Source: Bacteroidales bacterium UBA4345 (GTDB lineage: Bacteria; Bacteroidota; Bacteroidia; Bacteroidales; Paludibacteraceae). From it: a stretch of DNA of 64,000 bases. Positions 53,954 to 63,634 of the stretch are shown here, in pieces. The DNA is taken from the NCBI GenBank assembly GCA_002396385.1, contig DGTD01000108.1:1-64000 (forward strand), read 5' to 3'. Each line of letters starts with the position of its first letter. Position 1 is the first letter of the stretch. The notes beneath the pieces were generated by a model. That model had not been told where the DNA came from and did not search any database. It was given only the letters and a program-made list of their open reading frames with translations. A program made the position numbers and the translations under genes.

Positions 53954-56155
53954 ATGGGAACATTATTTTATGCAATTCCCCTCGCGTCTGTTTTAGCGCT
54001 GGGATTCGCCTACTTCTTTTATCAATCGATGAAGAAGGAAGACGAAGGAACTGATGTTATGAAGAAAATCGCACAATTTGTGCGTGAAGGCGCAATGGCC
54101 TATCTCAAACAACAGTACAAAGTTGTAGGTATAGTCTTTGTGGTTTTGGCTGTCATTTTCTCGGTGATGGCCGTGTTCGGACTGCAAAACAAATGGGTGC
54201 CTTTCGCGTTTCTAACGGGAGGGTTCTTCTCTGGCCTTGCCGGATTCTTCGGTATGAAGACGGCCACTTATGCGTCGGCACGTACAGCAAATGCCGCCCG
54301 AGAGTCGCTTAACAGCGGACTTAAAGTCGCATTCCGTTCAGGAGCCGTTATGGGCTTGACCGTGGTGGGATTGGCATTGTTAGATATAGCCATTTGGTAT
54401 CTTGTACTTAACGCATTTGTTGATGCCGATGGCGGACAGAAACTGGTAACAATAACCACAACCATGCTGACGTTCGGAATGGGAGCTTCTACGCAGGCGT
54501 TGTTCGCACGTGTGGGTGGTGGTATCTATACAAAGGCCGCAGACGTGGGTGCTGACCTCGTAGGTAAAGTTGAGGCTGGAATTCCGGAAGACGACCCTCG
54601 AAACCCGGCTACCATTGCCGATAATGTGGGCGATAATGTGGGCGATGTGGCCGGTATGGGTGCCGATCTTTACGAATCGTATGCGGGCTCTATTCTTGCA
54701 ACAGCCGCCCTTGGCGCTGCGGCCTATTCTGCCGTAGGTGGTGAGATGCAGGAAAAGGCGGTAATAGCTCCAATGCTAATCGCTTCGTTCGGCGTTGTAC
54801 TCTCGCTAATCGGTATCTTCCTCGTTAGAACAAAGGAGGGTGCTGGCATGAAGGAACTACTGGCTTCGTTGGGTAAGGGTACTAATGTCAGTTCCCTTTT
54901 AGTCGCTATTTTTACCTTTGTGATTTTATATGCGCTGGAAATTGAGAACTGGGTGGGTATCTCCTTCTCTGTAGTTTGCGGATTGTTGGCAGGTGTGATT
55001 ATTGGAAAATCGACAGAGTACTATACCTCGCACACTTACCGTCCGACTCAAAAGGTGGCTGAAAGTTCGCAGACAGGCCCGGCAACGGTTATTATATCCG
55101 GTATCGGGTTGGGTATGATATCAACAGCCATTCCTGTTATCACCATCGGAGCGGCCATTATTCTGGCCTATCTTTGCGCAATTGGTTTCGATATGCAGAT
55201 TTTCTTCACGGCAAAAGGCCTGAGCCTCGGACTGTATGGTATAGGCATTGCTGCAGTAGGTATGCTTTCCACCTTAGGTATTACGTTGGCAACTGATGCT
55301 TACGGCCCAATTGCAGACAATGCTGGTGGAAATGCCGAAATGAGCGAACTGGGAGCTGAAGTCCGCAAACGTACCGATGCGTTAGATGCGCTCGGTAACA
55401 CCACCGCTGCTACGGGTAAGGGATTCGCTATCGGCTCTGCGGCTCTGACGGCTTTGGCACTGCTTGCCTCTTATGTGGAGGAAATTAAGATAGCTTTGGT
55501 CCGCATTGGAGAATCAACTCTCTCAATTGGAGAAAGGGTTGTCAATACGGCCGATGCCTCACTTATTGATTTTATGGAGTATTACCAGGTGAACCTGATG
55601 AATCCTAAAGTCTTGATTGGTATGTTTGTCGGTTCTATGATGGCTTTCTTGTTCTGTGGACTTACCATGAACGCCGTTGGACGTGCGGCTCAGAAAATGG
55701 TGGAAGAGGTGCGCCGGCAGTTCCGTGAAATTACGGGTATTCTTGAAGGCAAGGGAACTCCCGATTATGCGCGTTGCGTGGAAATTTCCACTAAGGGAGC
55801 GCAGCACGAGATGCTCTTCCCTTCTATTCTTGCCATTATAACGCCTATATTTGTTGGGGTTATCTTTGGTGTGAGCGGCGTGTTGGGGCTGCTTATCGGT
55901 GGTCTTTCTGCTGGTTTCGTGCTGGCTGTGTTTATGTCTAATGCCGGTGGCGCATGGGATAATGCCAAAAAATATATAGAAGAAGGCAATTTGAACGGTA
56001 AGGGTTCTGACAACCATAAGGCCACCGTTGTGGGCGATACGGTTGGAGATCCGTTCAAAGACACTTCTGGTCCGTCGTTGAACATCCTTATCAAACTGAT
56101 GAGTATGGTGTCTATCGTTATGGCGGGGCTAACTGTCGCCTTCCATGTGCTTTAA
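53954..56155 (+). CDS. hppA: Membrane-bound ion-pumping pyrophosphatase (K+-dependent type)
   Basis: A 733-residue membrane pyrophosphatase with about 16 membrane helices. It couples hydrolysis of pyrophosphate to export of H+ and/or Na+. The substrate site is visible in [21 protein letters not shown] and [18 protein letters not shown], and the second cluster is [21 protein letters not shown]. The residue that distinguishes subfamilies is Ala in [10 protein letters not shown] (Lys in K+-independent enzymes), which places it in the K+-dependent group. In that group Na+-pumping and dual Na+/H+-pumping members are known, including one from Bacteroides. Flanked by its own promoter and a terminator. 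Confidence 0.95.
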   Translation: MGTLFYAIPLASVLALGFAYFFYQSMKKEDEGTDVMKKIAQFVREGAMAYLKQQYKVVGIVFVVLAVIFSVMAVFGLQNKWVPFAFLTGGFFSGLAGFFGMKTATYASARTANAARESLNSGLKVAFRSGAVMGLTVVGLALLDIAIWYLVLNAFVDADGGQKLVTITTTMLTFGMGASTQALFARVGGGIYTKAADVGADLVGKVEAGIPEDDPRNPATIADNVGDNVGDVAGMGADLYESYAGSILATAALGAAAYSAVGGEMQEKAVIAPMLIASFGVVLSLIGIFLVRTKEGAGMKELLASLGKGTNVSSLLVAIFTFVILYALEIENWVGISFSVVCGLLAGVIIGKSTEYYTSHTYRPTQKVAESSQTGPATVIISGIGLGMISTAIPVITIGAAIILAYLCAIGFDMQIFFTAKGLSLGLYGIGIAAVGMLSTLGITLATDAYGPIADNAGGNAEMSELGAEVRKRTDALDALGNTTAATGKGFAIGSAALTALALLASYVEEIKIALVRIGESTLSIGERVVNTADASLIDFMEYYQVNLMNPKVLIGMFVGSMMAFLFCGLTMNAVGRAAQKMVEEVRRQFREITGILEGKGTPDYARCVEISTKGAQHEMLFPSILAIITPIFVGVIFGVSGVLGLLIGGLSAGFVLAVFMSNAGGAWDNAKKYIEEGNLNGKGSDNHKATVVGDTVGDPFKDTSGPSLNILIKLMSMVSIVMAGLTVAFHVL

Positions 56156-56202
56156 TTCTATGAAATAGACTCGGACACTGCTTTTGTGTTTGAGTCGGAA
56201 AA

Positions 56203-56240
56203 AATGCCGTTGTAGGGTAGAACCCTGCAACGGCGTTTTT
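56203..56240 (+). terminator. Terminator after hppA
   Basis: GCCGTTGTAGGG and CCCTGCAACGGC pair (one G-T) around a short loop and are followed by five T. Confidence 0.85.
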
Positions 56241-56280
56241 GCGTGTGTGGCCTTGGCGTTTGTCCAGGGAGAAAAAGACA

Positions 56281-56312
56281 GCGCCCGTCCCGATTCACAT
56301 CGGGACGGGCGC
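56281..56312 (-). terminator. Terminator of ddh
   Basis: A perfect 14-bp stem (56281-56294 with 56299-56312) has a 4-base loop, about 45 bases past the ddh stop on the minus strand, and is followed by TGTCTTTTTC. Confidence 0.8.
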
Positions 56313-56358
56313 CTAAGTAGAAATTATTTCAGTATGATTTTAAAAGATTTCAGAACTT

Positions 56359-57261
56359 TTAAACCAAAGAGCGGATTAACTGCTCTTTGTCACCTGGCAA
56401 GTAGTCCATAGGAGCTACTTCTGGCATTACATAGCAACCAGGTTTCTGTTTAACAACGGCGCGTGCGCACGAAACCAAAATCTGGCCGGTAAGCGCAGGG
56501 TTGTTAATGGTCATTTCGAACTTGAAGCGCTGGCTCTGGGTAGCACCAGAAACACCCTTACGTTCCAACAAAACGCCATGACCCATGTCCTTGCAGTCGT
56601 CTACACTGTCAACAGGTATAACGTGCAGTTCGTCGTGCGCGAAGTAAGAATCGGCTTTCAACTCGTCGTAAACCTGTTCTTTGGTGTAGCCGTCTTCCAA
56701 CTCAACATAGACCATACGGCTGTGGATGCCAGCACCCTGAGGCATAGTCATAGAAAGAGCGTTCTTGACACCTTTTTTAGAACGGGCAACTACCGAGTGC
56801 CCCATACTCATGCCAGGTCCGAAGTTTGTCCAGGTAAGGCCCTTAGGTGCCATGGCTAACATCATGGTGCGGATTACAGAGTCAGACCCTGGATCCCAGC
56901 CTGCCGAGATGATAGATGCGGCGTTGTTCTTCTTTGCAATGGCATCGAGCTTTTCGTGAAGATCGTATACATCGGTGTGGATGTCAAAACTGTCGACAGT
57001 GCAGATGCCTTTTGCCAGGTAAGTAGGAGCCACTTCCGGAATGCTGCGCGATGGTCCGCAAAGAATAGCGACATCAACCTTGCCCAATTCGTCGATGTTT
57101 GAAACGACTTTCACATCGGCCAATTCTGCTGGTTTATTGCCTACTGATTCAGCGCGTCGTACAACGCCAACTAATTCCATATCGGGAGCCGCCTTGACAG
57201 CGTCTAAACTGAAACGGCCGATATTTCCATAACCAACAATGGCTACTTTTAGTTTGTTCAT
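56359..57261 (-). CDS. ddh: meso-Diaminopimelate D-dehydrogenase
   Basis: A 300-residue NADP-dependent enzyme that makes meso-DAP directly from tetrahydrodipicolinate and ammonia, bypassing the acylated intermediates. The Rossmann motif IVGYGNIGRFSLDAV is at the N terminus. The family's ILCGPSRSIPEVAP, VDSFDIHTDVYDLHEKLD, ISAGWDPGSDSVIRTM and FGPGMSMGHSVVAR are present. It complements dapB at 28664 (which makes its substrate) and lysA at 8207 (which uses its product). It uses ammonia, as does gdhA, its upstream neighbour on the same strand, although a terminator separates them. Confidence 0.95.
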   Translation of the reverse strand: MNKLKVAIVGYGNIGRFSLDAVKAAPDMELVGVVRRAESVGNKPAELADVKVVSNIDELGKVDVAILCGPSRSIPEVAPTYLAKGICTVDSFDIHTDVYDLHEKLDAIAKKNNAASIISAGWDPGSDSVIRTMMLAMAPKGLTWTNFGPGMSMGHSVVARSKKGVKNALSMTMPQGAGIHSRMVYVELEDGYTKEQVYDELKADSYFAHDELHVIPVDSVDDCKDMGHGVLLERKGVSGATQSQRFKFEMTINNPALTGQILVSCARAVVKQKPGCYVMPEVAPMDYLPGDKEQLIRSLV

Positions 57262-57338
57262 AAAACTCTAAGTTAAATTATTCTTTTGTGCAGCTTCTTC
57301 TGAGGACTAAAGCCTTCAGAAAAAACAATGGTTATTTA

Positions 57339-57377
57339 AAAAGAATCCCCATTGCGGGAGCAACGGGGGTTCTTTAT
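57339..57377 (-). terminator. Terminator of gdhA
   Basis: AAAGAATCCCC-TTGC and GCAA-GGGGGTTCTTT form a 16-bp stem with one mismatch and one wobble. On the minus strand a T-run follows. Confidence 0.8.
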
Positions 57378-57392
57378 TATCTGATCATAAGA

Positions 57393-58736
57393 TTAAACAA
57401 GACCTTGTGCAAGCATTGCGTTAGCAACCTTAACGAAACCTGCGATGTTAGCTCCCTTAACGTAGTTAACCACACCGTCGGCACCAGTTCCGTACTTAAC
57501 ACAGTTGTCGTGAATATCCTTCATGATGCGCTGCAACTTAGCGTCAACCTCTTCACGAGTCCAAGACAAACGCTCAGAGTTCTGAGACATTTCAAGACCA
57601 GAAGTAGCAACACCACCAGCGTTAGAAGCCTTACCTGGAGCGTAAAGGATCTTGGCTGCGATGAAAGCGTTAACTGCACCGATTTCAGAAGGCATATTAG
57701 CACCTTCGGCAACACAGATTACGCCGTTAGCGAGAAGTGCCTTTGCATCAGCTTCGCTAAGTTCGTTCTGGGTAGCGCATGGCATAGCAACATCAACCTT
57801 AACCAACTGCCAAGGACGCTGACCCTCGTAGTACTTAGAAGAAGGATATTTAGCAGCGTATTCCTTGATACGGCCACGCTTAACATTCTTAAGTTCCATG
57901 ATGTAAGCGAGCTTTTCAGCGTCGATACCAGCCTCATCGATGATACAGCCGTTAGAGTCTGATACAGATACTACGGTTGCACCCAACTGAGTGCATTTTT
58001 CAACAGCGTACTGTGCAACGTTACCAGAACCAGAGATAGCCACACGTTTGCCCTTCAAGCTGTCGCCTTTAGTAGCGAGCATGTACTGTGCGAAGTAAGT
58101 AGTTCCGTAACCAGTTGCTTCAGGACGGATCAAAGAACCTCCGTATTCGAGACCTTTACCAGTCAAAACGCCTACGAATTCGTTGCGGAGTCTCTTGTAC
58201 TGACCGAACATGAAACCAACCTCACGGGCACCAGTACCTATATCACCTGCAGGAACGTCGGTGTCGGCACCTACGTGACGCTGCAATTCAGTCATAAAGC
58301 TCTGGCAGAAGCGCATAACTTCGTTGTCGCTCTTGCCCTTAGGGTCGAAGTCAGAACCACCCTTAGCACCACCCATAGGAAGGGTAGTCAAGCTGTTCTT
58401 CAAAACCTGCTCGAAAGCAAGGAACTTAAGCATACCCAAGTTTACTGAAGGGTGCAAGCGGATACCACCTTTGTAAGGGCCGATTGCGCTGCTCATCTGT
58501 ACGCGGAAACCACGGTTGATTTGGAATTCACCCTTATCGTCAATCCAAGGCACACGGAAGATGATAACTCTTTCTGGCTCGGTCATTCTTTCAAGGATTT
58601 TAGCCTTCTCGTATTCAGGATGCTCCTGGATGTATGGAAGAAGAGATTCTGCTACTTCCTGTACTGCTTGGTGGAACAATGGTTCGCCTGGGTTCTTGGC
58701 GATAAGATTGTCCATGAATTCTTTTAATGCAACCAT
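57393..58736 (-). CDS. gdhA: Glutamate dehydrogenase (NADP-type, hexameric)
   Basis: A 447-residue enzyme for reversible amination of 2-oxoglutarate to glutamate, the main ammonia-assimilating reaction in many gut Bacteroidales. The substrate-binding region KGGIRLHPSVNLGMLKFLAFEQ and the catalytic-lysine motif LPMGGAKGGSDFDPKGKSD are in place, as are DVPAGDIGTGAREVGFM and the nucleotide-binding AISGSGNVAQYA. Length is typical of the about-450-residue NADP-preferring class. The ATG at 58736 is preceded by a leader of about 135 bases and a strong promoter. Confidence 0.95.
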   Translation of the reverse strand: MVALKEFMDNLIAKNPGEPLFHQAVQEVAESLLPYIQEHPEYEKAKILERMTEPERVIIFRVPWIDDKGEFQINRGFRVQMSSAIGPYKGGIRLHPSVNLGMLKFLAFEQVLKNSLTTLPMGGAKGGSDFDPKGKSDNEVMRFCQSFMTELQRHVGADTDVPAGDIGTGAREVGFMFGQYKRLRNEFVGVLTGKGLEYGGSLIRPEATGYGTTYFAQYMLATKGDSLKGKRVAISGSGNVAQYAVEKCTQLGATVVSVSDSNGCIIDEAGIDAEKLAYIMELKNVKRGRIKEYAAKYPSSKYYEGQRPWQLVKVDVAMPCATQNELSEADAKALLANGVICVAEGANMPSEIGAVNAFIAAKILYAPGKASNAGGVATSGLEMSQNSERLSWTREEVDAKLQRIMKDIHDNCVKYGTGADGVVNYVKGANIAGFVKVANAMLAQGLV

Positions 58737-59301
58737 TTTTTAATTGTATTTTAAAGTGTTATTTGTTTGTTATATTCTCTGTTCAGTTGTGTGGGGCAGT
58801 AAAGTTTGTTTTTCTTTGTGCCGTGGAAAGCTGCAATTGTTGTGTTGCCCGCTTTCACTTTTTGATTTTTTCTTGACGCAAAAATAGTAAAAGTGTAATA
58901 GAATGCAAAGAAAATCTTCCATTTTGTCAAAATATTTTTCAGGTCTGTTTTTAATTCCTGCTTTTTTTCTGTTGTGCCAGCGTCTTATACTTTATTCTAG
59001 GGCATAGCCTTGGCTACAACAAATATGTATAGAGTCAATTAGAAGGGCCTGTTTGTTCCGTAACAGTTTTTGTACGTCTGGCTTTTTGCTCGTGTTTGTG
59101 ACTTTTTTGTAGCTTTTTGTCAAAAAACATTGGTTGTGCCATGAAAAAAGGTCGCTTGCCTCTGGAATGGTTAAAATGTCATTTTGCTTTTTATGACAGC
59201 GGCGTGTGCAAAGTGGAGCCTGTTTGGGTGTCTTTCTGCAAAATTTGAGGGCGAATGTTGCTTTGATTGCAATAAATTCTTAATATTGTAAAAAAAATAC
59301 C
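58737..59301. other. Divergent intergenic region between gdhA and the alpha/beta hydrolase gene
   Basis: About 565 AT-rich bases without a gene. The gdhA promoter is at 58879-58909. Nearer the plus-strand gene only a weak TAATATTG (59281-59288) is seen. No tRNA, repeat or stable hairpin was found. Confidence 0.5.
58879..58909 (-). promoter_or_regulatory. Promoter of gdhA
   Basis: On the minus strand TTTG (plus 58906-58909) is followed after 19 bases by an exact TATTTTTG (plus 58879-58886). Transcription would begin near 58872. Confidence 0.7.
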
Positions 59302-60120
59302 ATGAGGAGTAAATGTCTAGCTATTCTTATTTTCGTGTCGTTTGTGCTGACCAGTGTGTCTGCAGCAGAACGTGATCCGAATGTTTTTTATGGACGCTCT
59401 TTTAGTTCCGACGGAGATACCCTTTTCTATAGGGTAATGTATCCGAAGGGTTATTCCGACAATACGAAAAAGAAATTTCCGTTGGTGCTGGTTCTGCATG
59501 GCGGTGATGCTTTAGCTAAACAAGGACAACACTACAATGCCAAACAACTCAGTTCTCCGGTGGCAGAATTATTCGCTCAGAATTCGGTAAAGGACTCTTT
59601 CCCCGCAATAGTCGCTTTCCCTCAGTGTGAAGAGGGAGACCGTTGGGCGGAAATGGGAATATCTTCTGCCGGTAAAGTGGTGAACTTCCCTGAAAATCCG
59701 GAACAGACTTATTCGGGTGAATTGCTGGAAAGCATGGTCAAATATTATATAAAACATTACCCAGTCGATGAAAAACGTATTTATTTGATTGGATTGGGTT
59801 CGTTCGGTGGAAGCGGAGCCCTAGATTTGGCTGCCCGCAAACCGAAATATTTTGCGGGTGTCATCTCGCTTGGAGGTGCGATTCATCCTGGTAGGACGAA
59901 AAGCCTGCGTAAGATACCTTTACGGCTTTATTCCTCCGATGCCATGACCGATGTACCTTTGACGCTTGTTCGCGACGTCTACATCGAGTTGCAGGCTGCT
60001 GGTGCTAAGTGTTGCGACCCGGTGTTCGAACTCGGGAGCAAAGATGAAGCCGAATGTGTTCATATGGCGGCAAACTCCAAGGGCTTTTTGAAGTGGCTGT
60101 TCTTACAAAAGAAAAAATAA
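59302..60120 (+). CDS. Exported alpha/beta-hydrolase of the phospholipase/carboxylesterase type
   Basis: 272 residues with a signal peptide (MRSKCLAILIFVSFVLTSVSA). The fold is recognisable from KFPLVLVLHGGDALAKQG (oxyanion region), ENPEQTYSGELLESMVKYY and YLIGLGSFGGSGALDLAARKPKYFAGVISLGG. It matches the esterase family (similar to feruloyl-esterase-like depolymerases). In that family the nucleophile elbow is usually GLSMGG; here it reads GLGSFGG, with one extra residue, so the serine lies in an LGSFG context. A catalytic His may be the one in ECVHMAANS. The activity is therefore probable but not certain. A WG-repeat protein follows 41 bases downstream. Confidence 0.75.
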   Translation: MRSKCLAILIFVSFVLTSVSAAERDPNVFYGRSFSSDGDTLFYRVMYPKGYSDNTKKKFPLVLVLHGGDALAKQGQHYNAKQLSSPVAELFAQNSVKDSFPAIVAFPQCEEGDRWAEMGISSAGKVVNFPENPEQTYSGELLESMVKYYIKHYPVDEKRIYLIGLGSFGGSGALDLAARKPKYFAGVISLGGAIHPGRTKSLRKIPLRLYSSDAMTDVPLTLVRDVYIELQAAGAKCCDPVFELGSKDEAECVHMAANSKGFLKWLFLQKKK

Positions 60121-60161
60121 CCTGTCTTCATAATTTATAAGGTTTTTAAATAGAAAGAGTA

Positions 60162-62849
60162 ATGAAGAATAACAAGTTAATACTGATAGCATTATTAGGA
60201 GGCTGTTTGTCTGCTTCCGCTGCAGATATTCAAGACGCAATCAGGTTGGTTAAGAAAAATAATTTTACGAAGGCTATCGCCCTCCAAAACAAACTGATGG
60301 GTAATGACGCGTCTGTTAATCTTTTGGGAGACATCTCGAAGGCGTTGATGTTCAACAATCCAAAGTATTCGAACTATAATCCGCTTGAAGCCTATAGTAT
60401 CTACAACCGCATTATTTATAGTGACCGGCTTTACGACGCGAAGGTGATGAATATAATGCGTGAGGAGCAGATTGACATGGACAAACTCCGCTTGGAGATA
60501 GAAGCTAATCTGCTGAAGAACGCAAAGTCGCAGAATACGGTTGAAGCGTACGACCAGATTATCAACGCATGCCAGGGTTGCTCTTATCTGAACGAGGCCA
60601 AGAAGGCTAAAGAGAACCTGGTCTTCAATAACACACTTTCGGGCGCTACTCTGGCTGATGTACAGGCCTTCCTCGACGCGGAGCCAAACTCGCCTAAGCG
60701 CAAAGATGCCGAACGATTGCGCGATTCTTTGGCTTATGCCGAATTGCCGAATACAAGCGATGCCTATACAAAATATATCAACGATTATCCGAATTCCATC
60801 TACACACCGAAGTTGAAGAAGGATGTTGAAAAACTGGCTTACGACGAGGCGAAGAATGATGGAACTATTAACGCTTACGCCAAATATATTGCCAACTTCC
60901 CTGAGAGCAAGAATGTCAAATTCTTCCAGTCGAAGATCGAGAGCGAGCAGTCTTCCCTTGTCTGGAAGATTGACCCTATGTATAGCGATGCACGTTATGC
61001 GGTTGACTCTGTGGCAAAGAAAGAGTATGTGCTGGTGAAAACTTCGTTGTGGGGCGTTTTGAATTCAACCGGAGCTGAGATTGTCGCACCTAAGTTTGAA
61101 GATGTGGGCGATGTTTATAATGGTCTGCTCGCTGTTAAAGTGGGTGGACGTTGGGGACTTGCCAATGTGAACAACGGTACGGTGACCTATCCTGCCAATA
61201 TGGCCTCTAGCTCAGATATCAAGTTCCTGACTCCTAAATACACTGCTGTGAAGGAAAATGGTTCCTGGGGCTTGGTCTACCAGGGAAAAGATTTGTTGGT
61301 AGCACCATTCGTTGCCGGCTCTTTGGGTGAGCGAAACTATAAACTGATCGATAACGATGGTGTGGCTTTGACCGATGGCAAGACCTTGAAAACGGCTACG
61401 GCAGAGGGTGTGGTTGCGCACGACAGCTTGTACGACGAGGTTTCTTGGAGCACATCTGCTAGTATTGATAGCAGGTTTATAAAGGTTCGCTCTGGTAAAA
61501 AGTATGGTATTGTAGGCCCTACTGGTTATCTGATGTTTGCACCCCAATTCGATATGATTCCGTTCTTCGATTCCGATGGTATTGCTATCTTGAAGAACCT
61601 ATTCCAGGAAGGTTGGATGGATACGAAAGGAAACTTCTTATATTACGACCGCCTCTCTTCTTATAAGGATTGTGGCTCTACCGACAAAATGATAGCGTAT
61701 GAAGTGAGCGGCACGTGGGGCTTCCTCGATAAGACCCAAAAAGGCGGTAACCTGCCATTGAAATATAGTGCTGTTGGTGAATGCTTCACCGATGGATTCG
61801 CAAAAGTTAAGGAAGGCGGACAATGGAAGTACATTGACCGTGCTGGTAATACGGTGTATACGCTGGCTTCTGGCAATGAGCAAGCTGAAGTGGTTGGGGG
61901 TATGTTGCTGGTTAAAAACGGAACGCATCTGACTTTGGTTAACAAACAAGGCGATAAGTTTGAAGCTAATGACATTAACGATTATGACAAACACATCGCA
62001 TCCAACTATATTATTGTGACTAAAAAAGGCCTGAAAGGTGCGATTGACCGGGCCGGGCAGGTGGTTGTGCCTGCACAGTATTCGGAAATGACCCGCTATT
62101 GCAACAATTATTCAATTGTGACCAAGGACGGGAAAATGGGCTTGTATTATAAAAACAATTTGGTTATTGAACCAAAATACGAACGTTTGCAGGACCCTGC
62201 GTACGTCTTCACGAACGATTGCGGTGCTTTTGCCGACGAAAAGGTAAACAACACAATTTTCGTATCGGTGTCTAATGGCGCTGATAACACTAAAATTATT
62301 ATGAAGGAAGGAAAATCTCTTTTCACAACTACCGACGAGGTGAAGTTGAAGAGGACCGACAATGGTTATTGCGTGGTTAAGACCGCTGCCTATGGCGCCT
62401 TCAGTTCAAATGCGAAATGTGCGTTGATTGGCCCTAAAGGCGAGGTGCTTGTGAAACCTTCGTATTCAAATATCAGTCAGTTGAAGAGTAATAATGGTGT
62501 TTATTTCTCTTACAGAACCGGTGAGGGTAAATGGGGTATACTTAATTCGAGAGGCAACATAGAAGTGCCGGCTTTCGCAAATAAGATCATCTCATATGAC
62601 GGATTTATTGTCCTTGCCGAGGTAGATGGTGATGTACAATTGTTTGACAAACACGGATTGCCTCTTTTGCCAAAGGGGTATGACGTTGACGGACAAATAG
62701 TGAAAGACAAGGCTACGGGCTTGTATGGCGTTATCGATAAGAAAGGAAATATAAAGGTATATCCTTATTACCAAAAGGTCGCAAAAGTGACTGACAAGTA
62801 CGCTGTTGTTGCCAAAGATGGCAAGTTCGGAATTGTGAATTACCGATAG
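60162..62849 (+). CDS. Exported WG-repeat protein with N-terminal helical repeats
   Basis: 895 residues with a signal peptide (MKNNKLILIALLGGCLSASA). Residues 25-270 are helical, with repeated AYxKYIxxYPxS-like units (TSDAYTKYINDYPNS, NAYAKYIANFPES) that resemble TPR-type repeats. From about 290 to the end are WG (KWG) repeats of about 40-50 residues: SLWGVLNSTGAEIVAP, RWGLANVNNGTVTYP, GSWGLVYQGKDLLVAP, KYGIVGPTGYLMFAP, KMGLYYKNNLVIEP and others. WG repeats form extended beta structures of unknown role. It may act with the hydrolase directly upstream. Confidence 0.82.
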   Translation: MKNNKLILIALLGGCLSASAADIQDAIRLVKKNNFTKAIALQNKLMGNDASVNLLGDISKALMFNNPKYSNYNPLEAYSIYNRIIYSDRLYDAKVMNIMREEQIDMDKLRLEIEANLLKNAKSQNTVEAYDQIINACQGCSYLNEAKKAKENLVFNNTLSGATLADVQAFLDAEPNSPKRKDAERLRDSLAYAELPNTSDAYTKYINDYPNSIYTPKLKKDVEKLAYDEAKNDGTINAYAKYIANFPESKNVKFFQSKIESEQSSLVWKIDPMYSDARYAVDSVAKKEYVLVKTSLWGVLNSTGAEIVAPKFEDVGDVYNGLLAVKVGGRWGLANVNNGTVTYPANMASSSDIKFLTPKYTAVKENGSWGLVYQGKDLLVAPFVAGSLGERNYKLIDNDGVALTDGKTLKTATAEGVVAHDSLYDEVSWSTSASIDSRFIKVRSGKKYGIVGPTGYLMFAPQFDMIPFFDSDGIAILKNLFQEGWMDTKGNFLYYDRLSSYKDCGSTDKMIAYEVSGTWGFLDKTQKGGNLPLKYSAVGECFTDGFAKVKEGGQWKYIDRAGNTVYTLASGNEQAEVVGGMLLVKNGTHLTLVNKQGDKFEANDINDYDKHIASNYIIVTKKGLKGAIDRAGQVVVPAQYSEMTRYCNNYSIVTKDGKMGLYYKNNLVIEPKYERLQDPAYVFTNDCGAFADEKVNNTIFVSVSNGADNTKIIMKEGKSLFTTTDEVKLKRTDNGYCVVKTAAYGAFSSNAKCALIGPKGEVLVKPSYSNISQLKSNNGVYFSYRTGEGKWGILNSRGNIEVPAFANKIISYDGFIVLAEVDGDVQLFDKHGLPLLPKGYDVDGQIVKDKATGLYGVIDKKGNIKVYPYYQKVAKVTDKYAVVAKDGKFGIVNYR

Positions 62850-62868
62850 TGCTAACCCTTTAAAATAA

Positions 62869-62900
62869 AAAAGCAACGGCAATAATTTGTCGTTGCTTTT
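62869..62900 (+). terminator. Terminator after the WG-repeat gene
   Basis: AAAAGCAACG and CGTTGCTTTT pair perfectly, 12 bases before the coaX start. Confidence 0.8.
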
Positions 62901-62911
62901 CGTTTCTAATA

Positions 62912-63634
62912 ATGAATCTTACAATAGACCAAGGTAATACTGCCGTTAAGGTAGGCGTGTTCGATGGTGATGCGTTGGTTTCGTCGAGCCGTTTCGTCTG
63001 TCTCGGTGAAAATCAGGTAGACCAACTGCTGGCCAGTTATCCGATAGAAGCGGCCATAGTGTCGACAGTGGGCGACTCTTCAAAACTGGCTATCGGCTAT
63101 CTCCAGCAGCGTTGCCGGCGGTTTATCCGTTTCTCATCACAGACACCGATTCCGCTGAGCAACCTTTACGAAACACCTTCTACATTGGGAGTCGACCGCT
63201 TGGCTTCGTGTGTGGGAGCCAATTTCCTGTTGCCAAACACCAACTTGTTGGTTGTAGATATGGGAACATGCATTACACTTGATATTGTAACTGCCAGTGG
63301 CAGTTTCCTTGGCGGAAATATATCGCCAGGTATGGCAATGCGGTTTAAAGCTTTGCATCAATATACAAACGCTTTACCGTTAGTCAGTCCGGAGGAAGGA
63401 GTGCCACTTTTCGGGACGAATACAAACGATGCCATTCTGTCGGGAGTGGTGCAGGCTATAGTCTACGAATTGGAAGGCTATTGTAGACATTTGTCGCTAA
63501 AATATCCTAATCTTTCACTTTATTTGACGGGTGGAGACGCTTTTTTCTTTGAAAAGCGCTTAAAAAGTAGCATCTTTGTAAATCCAAACTTATTGTTGAT
63601 CGGTTTAAACAGAATTCTTCAATTTAATGCGTAA
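62912..63634 (+). CDS. coaX: Type III pantothenate kinase
   Basis: A 240-residue ATP-dependent kinase catalysing the first step from pantothenate to coenzyme A. The ASKHA-fold motifs are visible: LTIDQGNTAVKVGVFDG at the N terminus, PSTLGVDRLASCVGA, VVDMGTCITLDIV and GGNISPGMAMRFKALHQYTNALP. Length is slightly short of 250-260. It overlaps the next gene by 8 bases, suggesting coupled translation. panE at 35928 acts earlier in the same pathway. Confidence 0.93.
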   Translation: MNLTIDQGNTAVKVGVFDGDALVSSSRFVCLGENQVDQLLASYPIEAAIVSTVGDSSKLAIGYLQQRCRRFIRFSSQTPIPLSNLYETPSTLGVDRLASCVGANFLLPNTNLLVVDMGTCITLDIVTASGSFLGGNISPGMAMRFKALHQYTNALPLVSPEEGVPLFGTNTNDAILSGVVQAIVYELEGYCRHLSLKYPNLSLYLTGGDAFFFEKRLKSSIFVNPNLLLIGLNRILQFNA

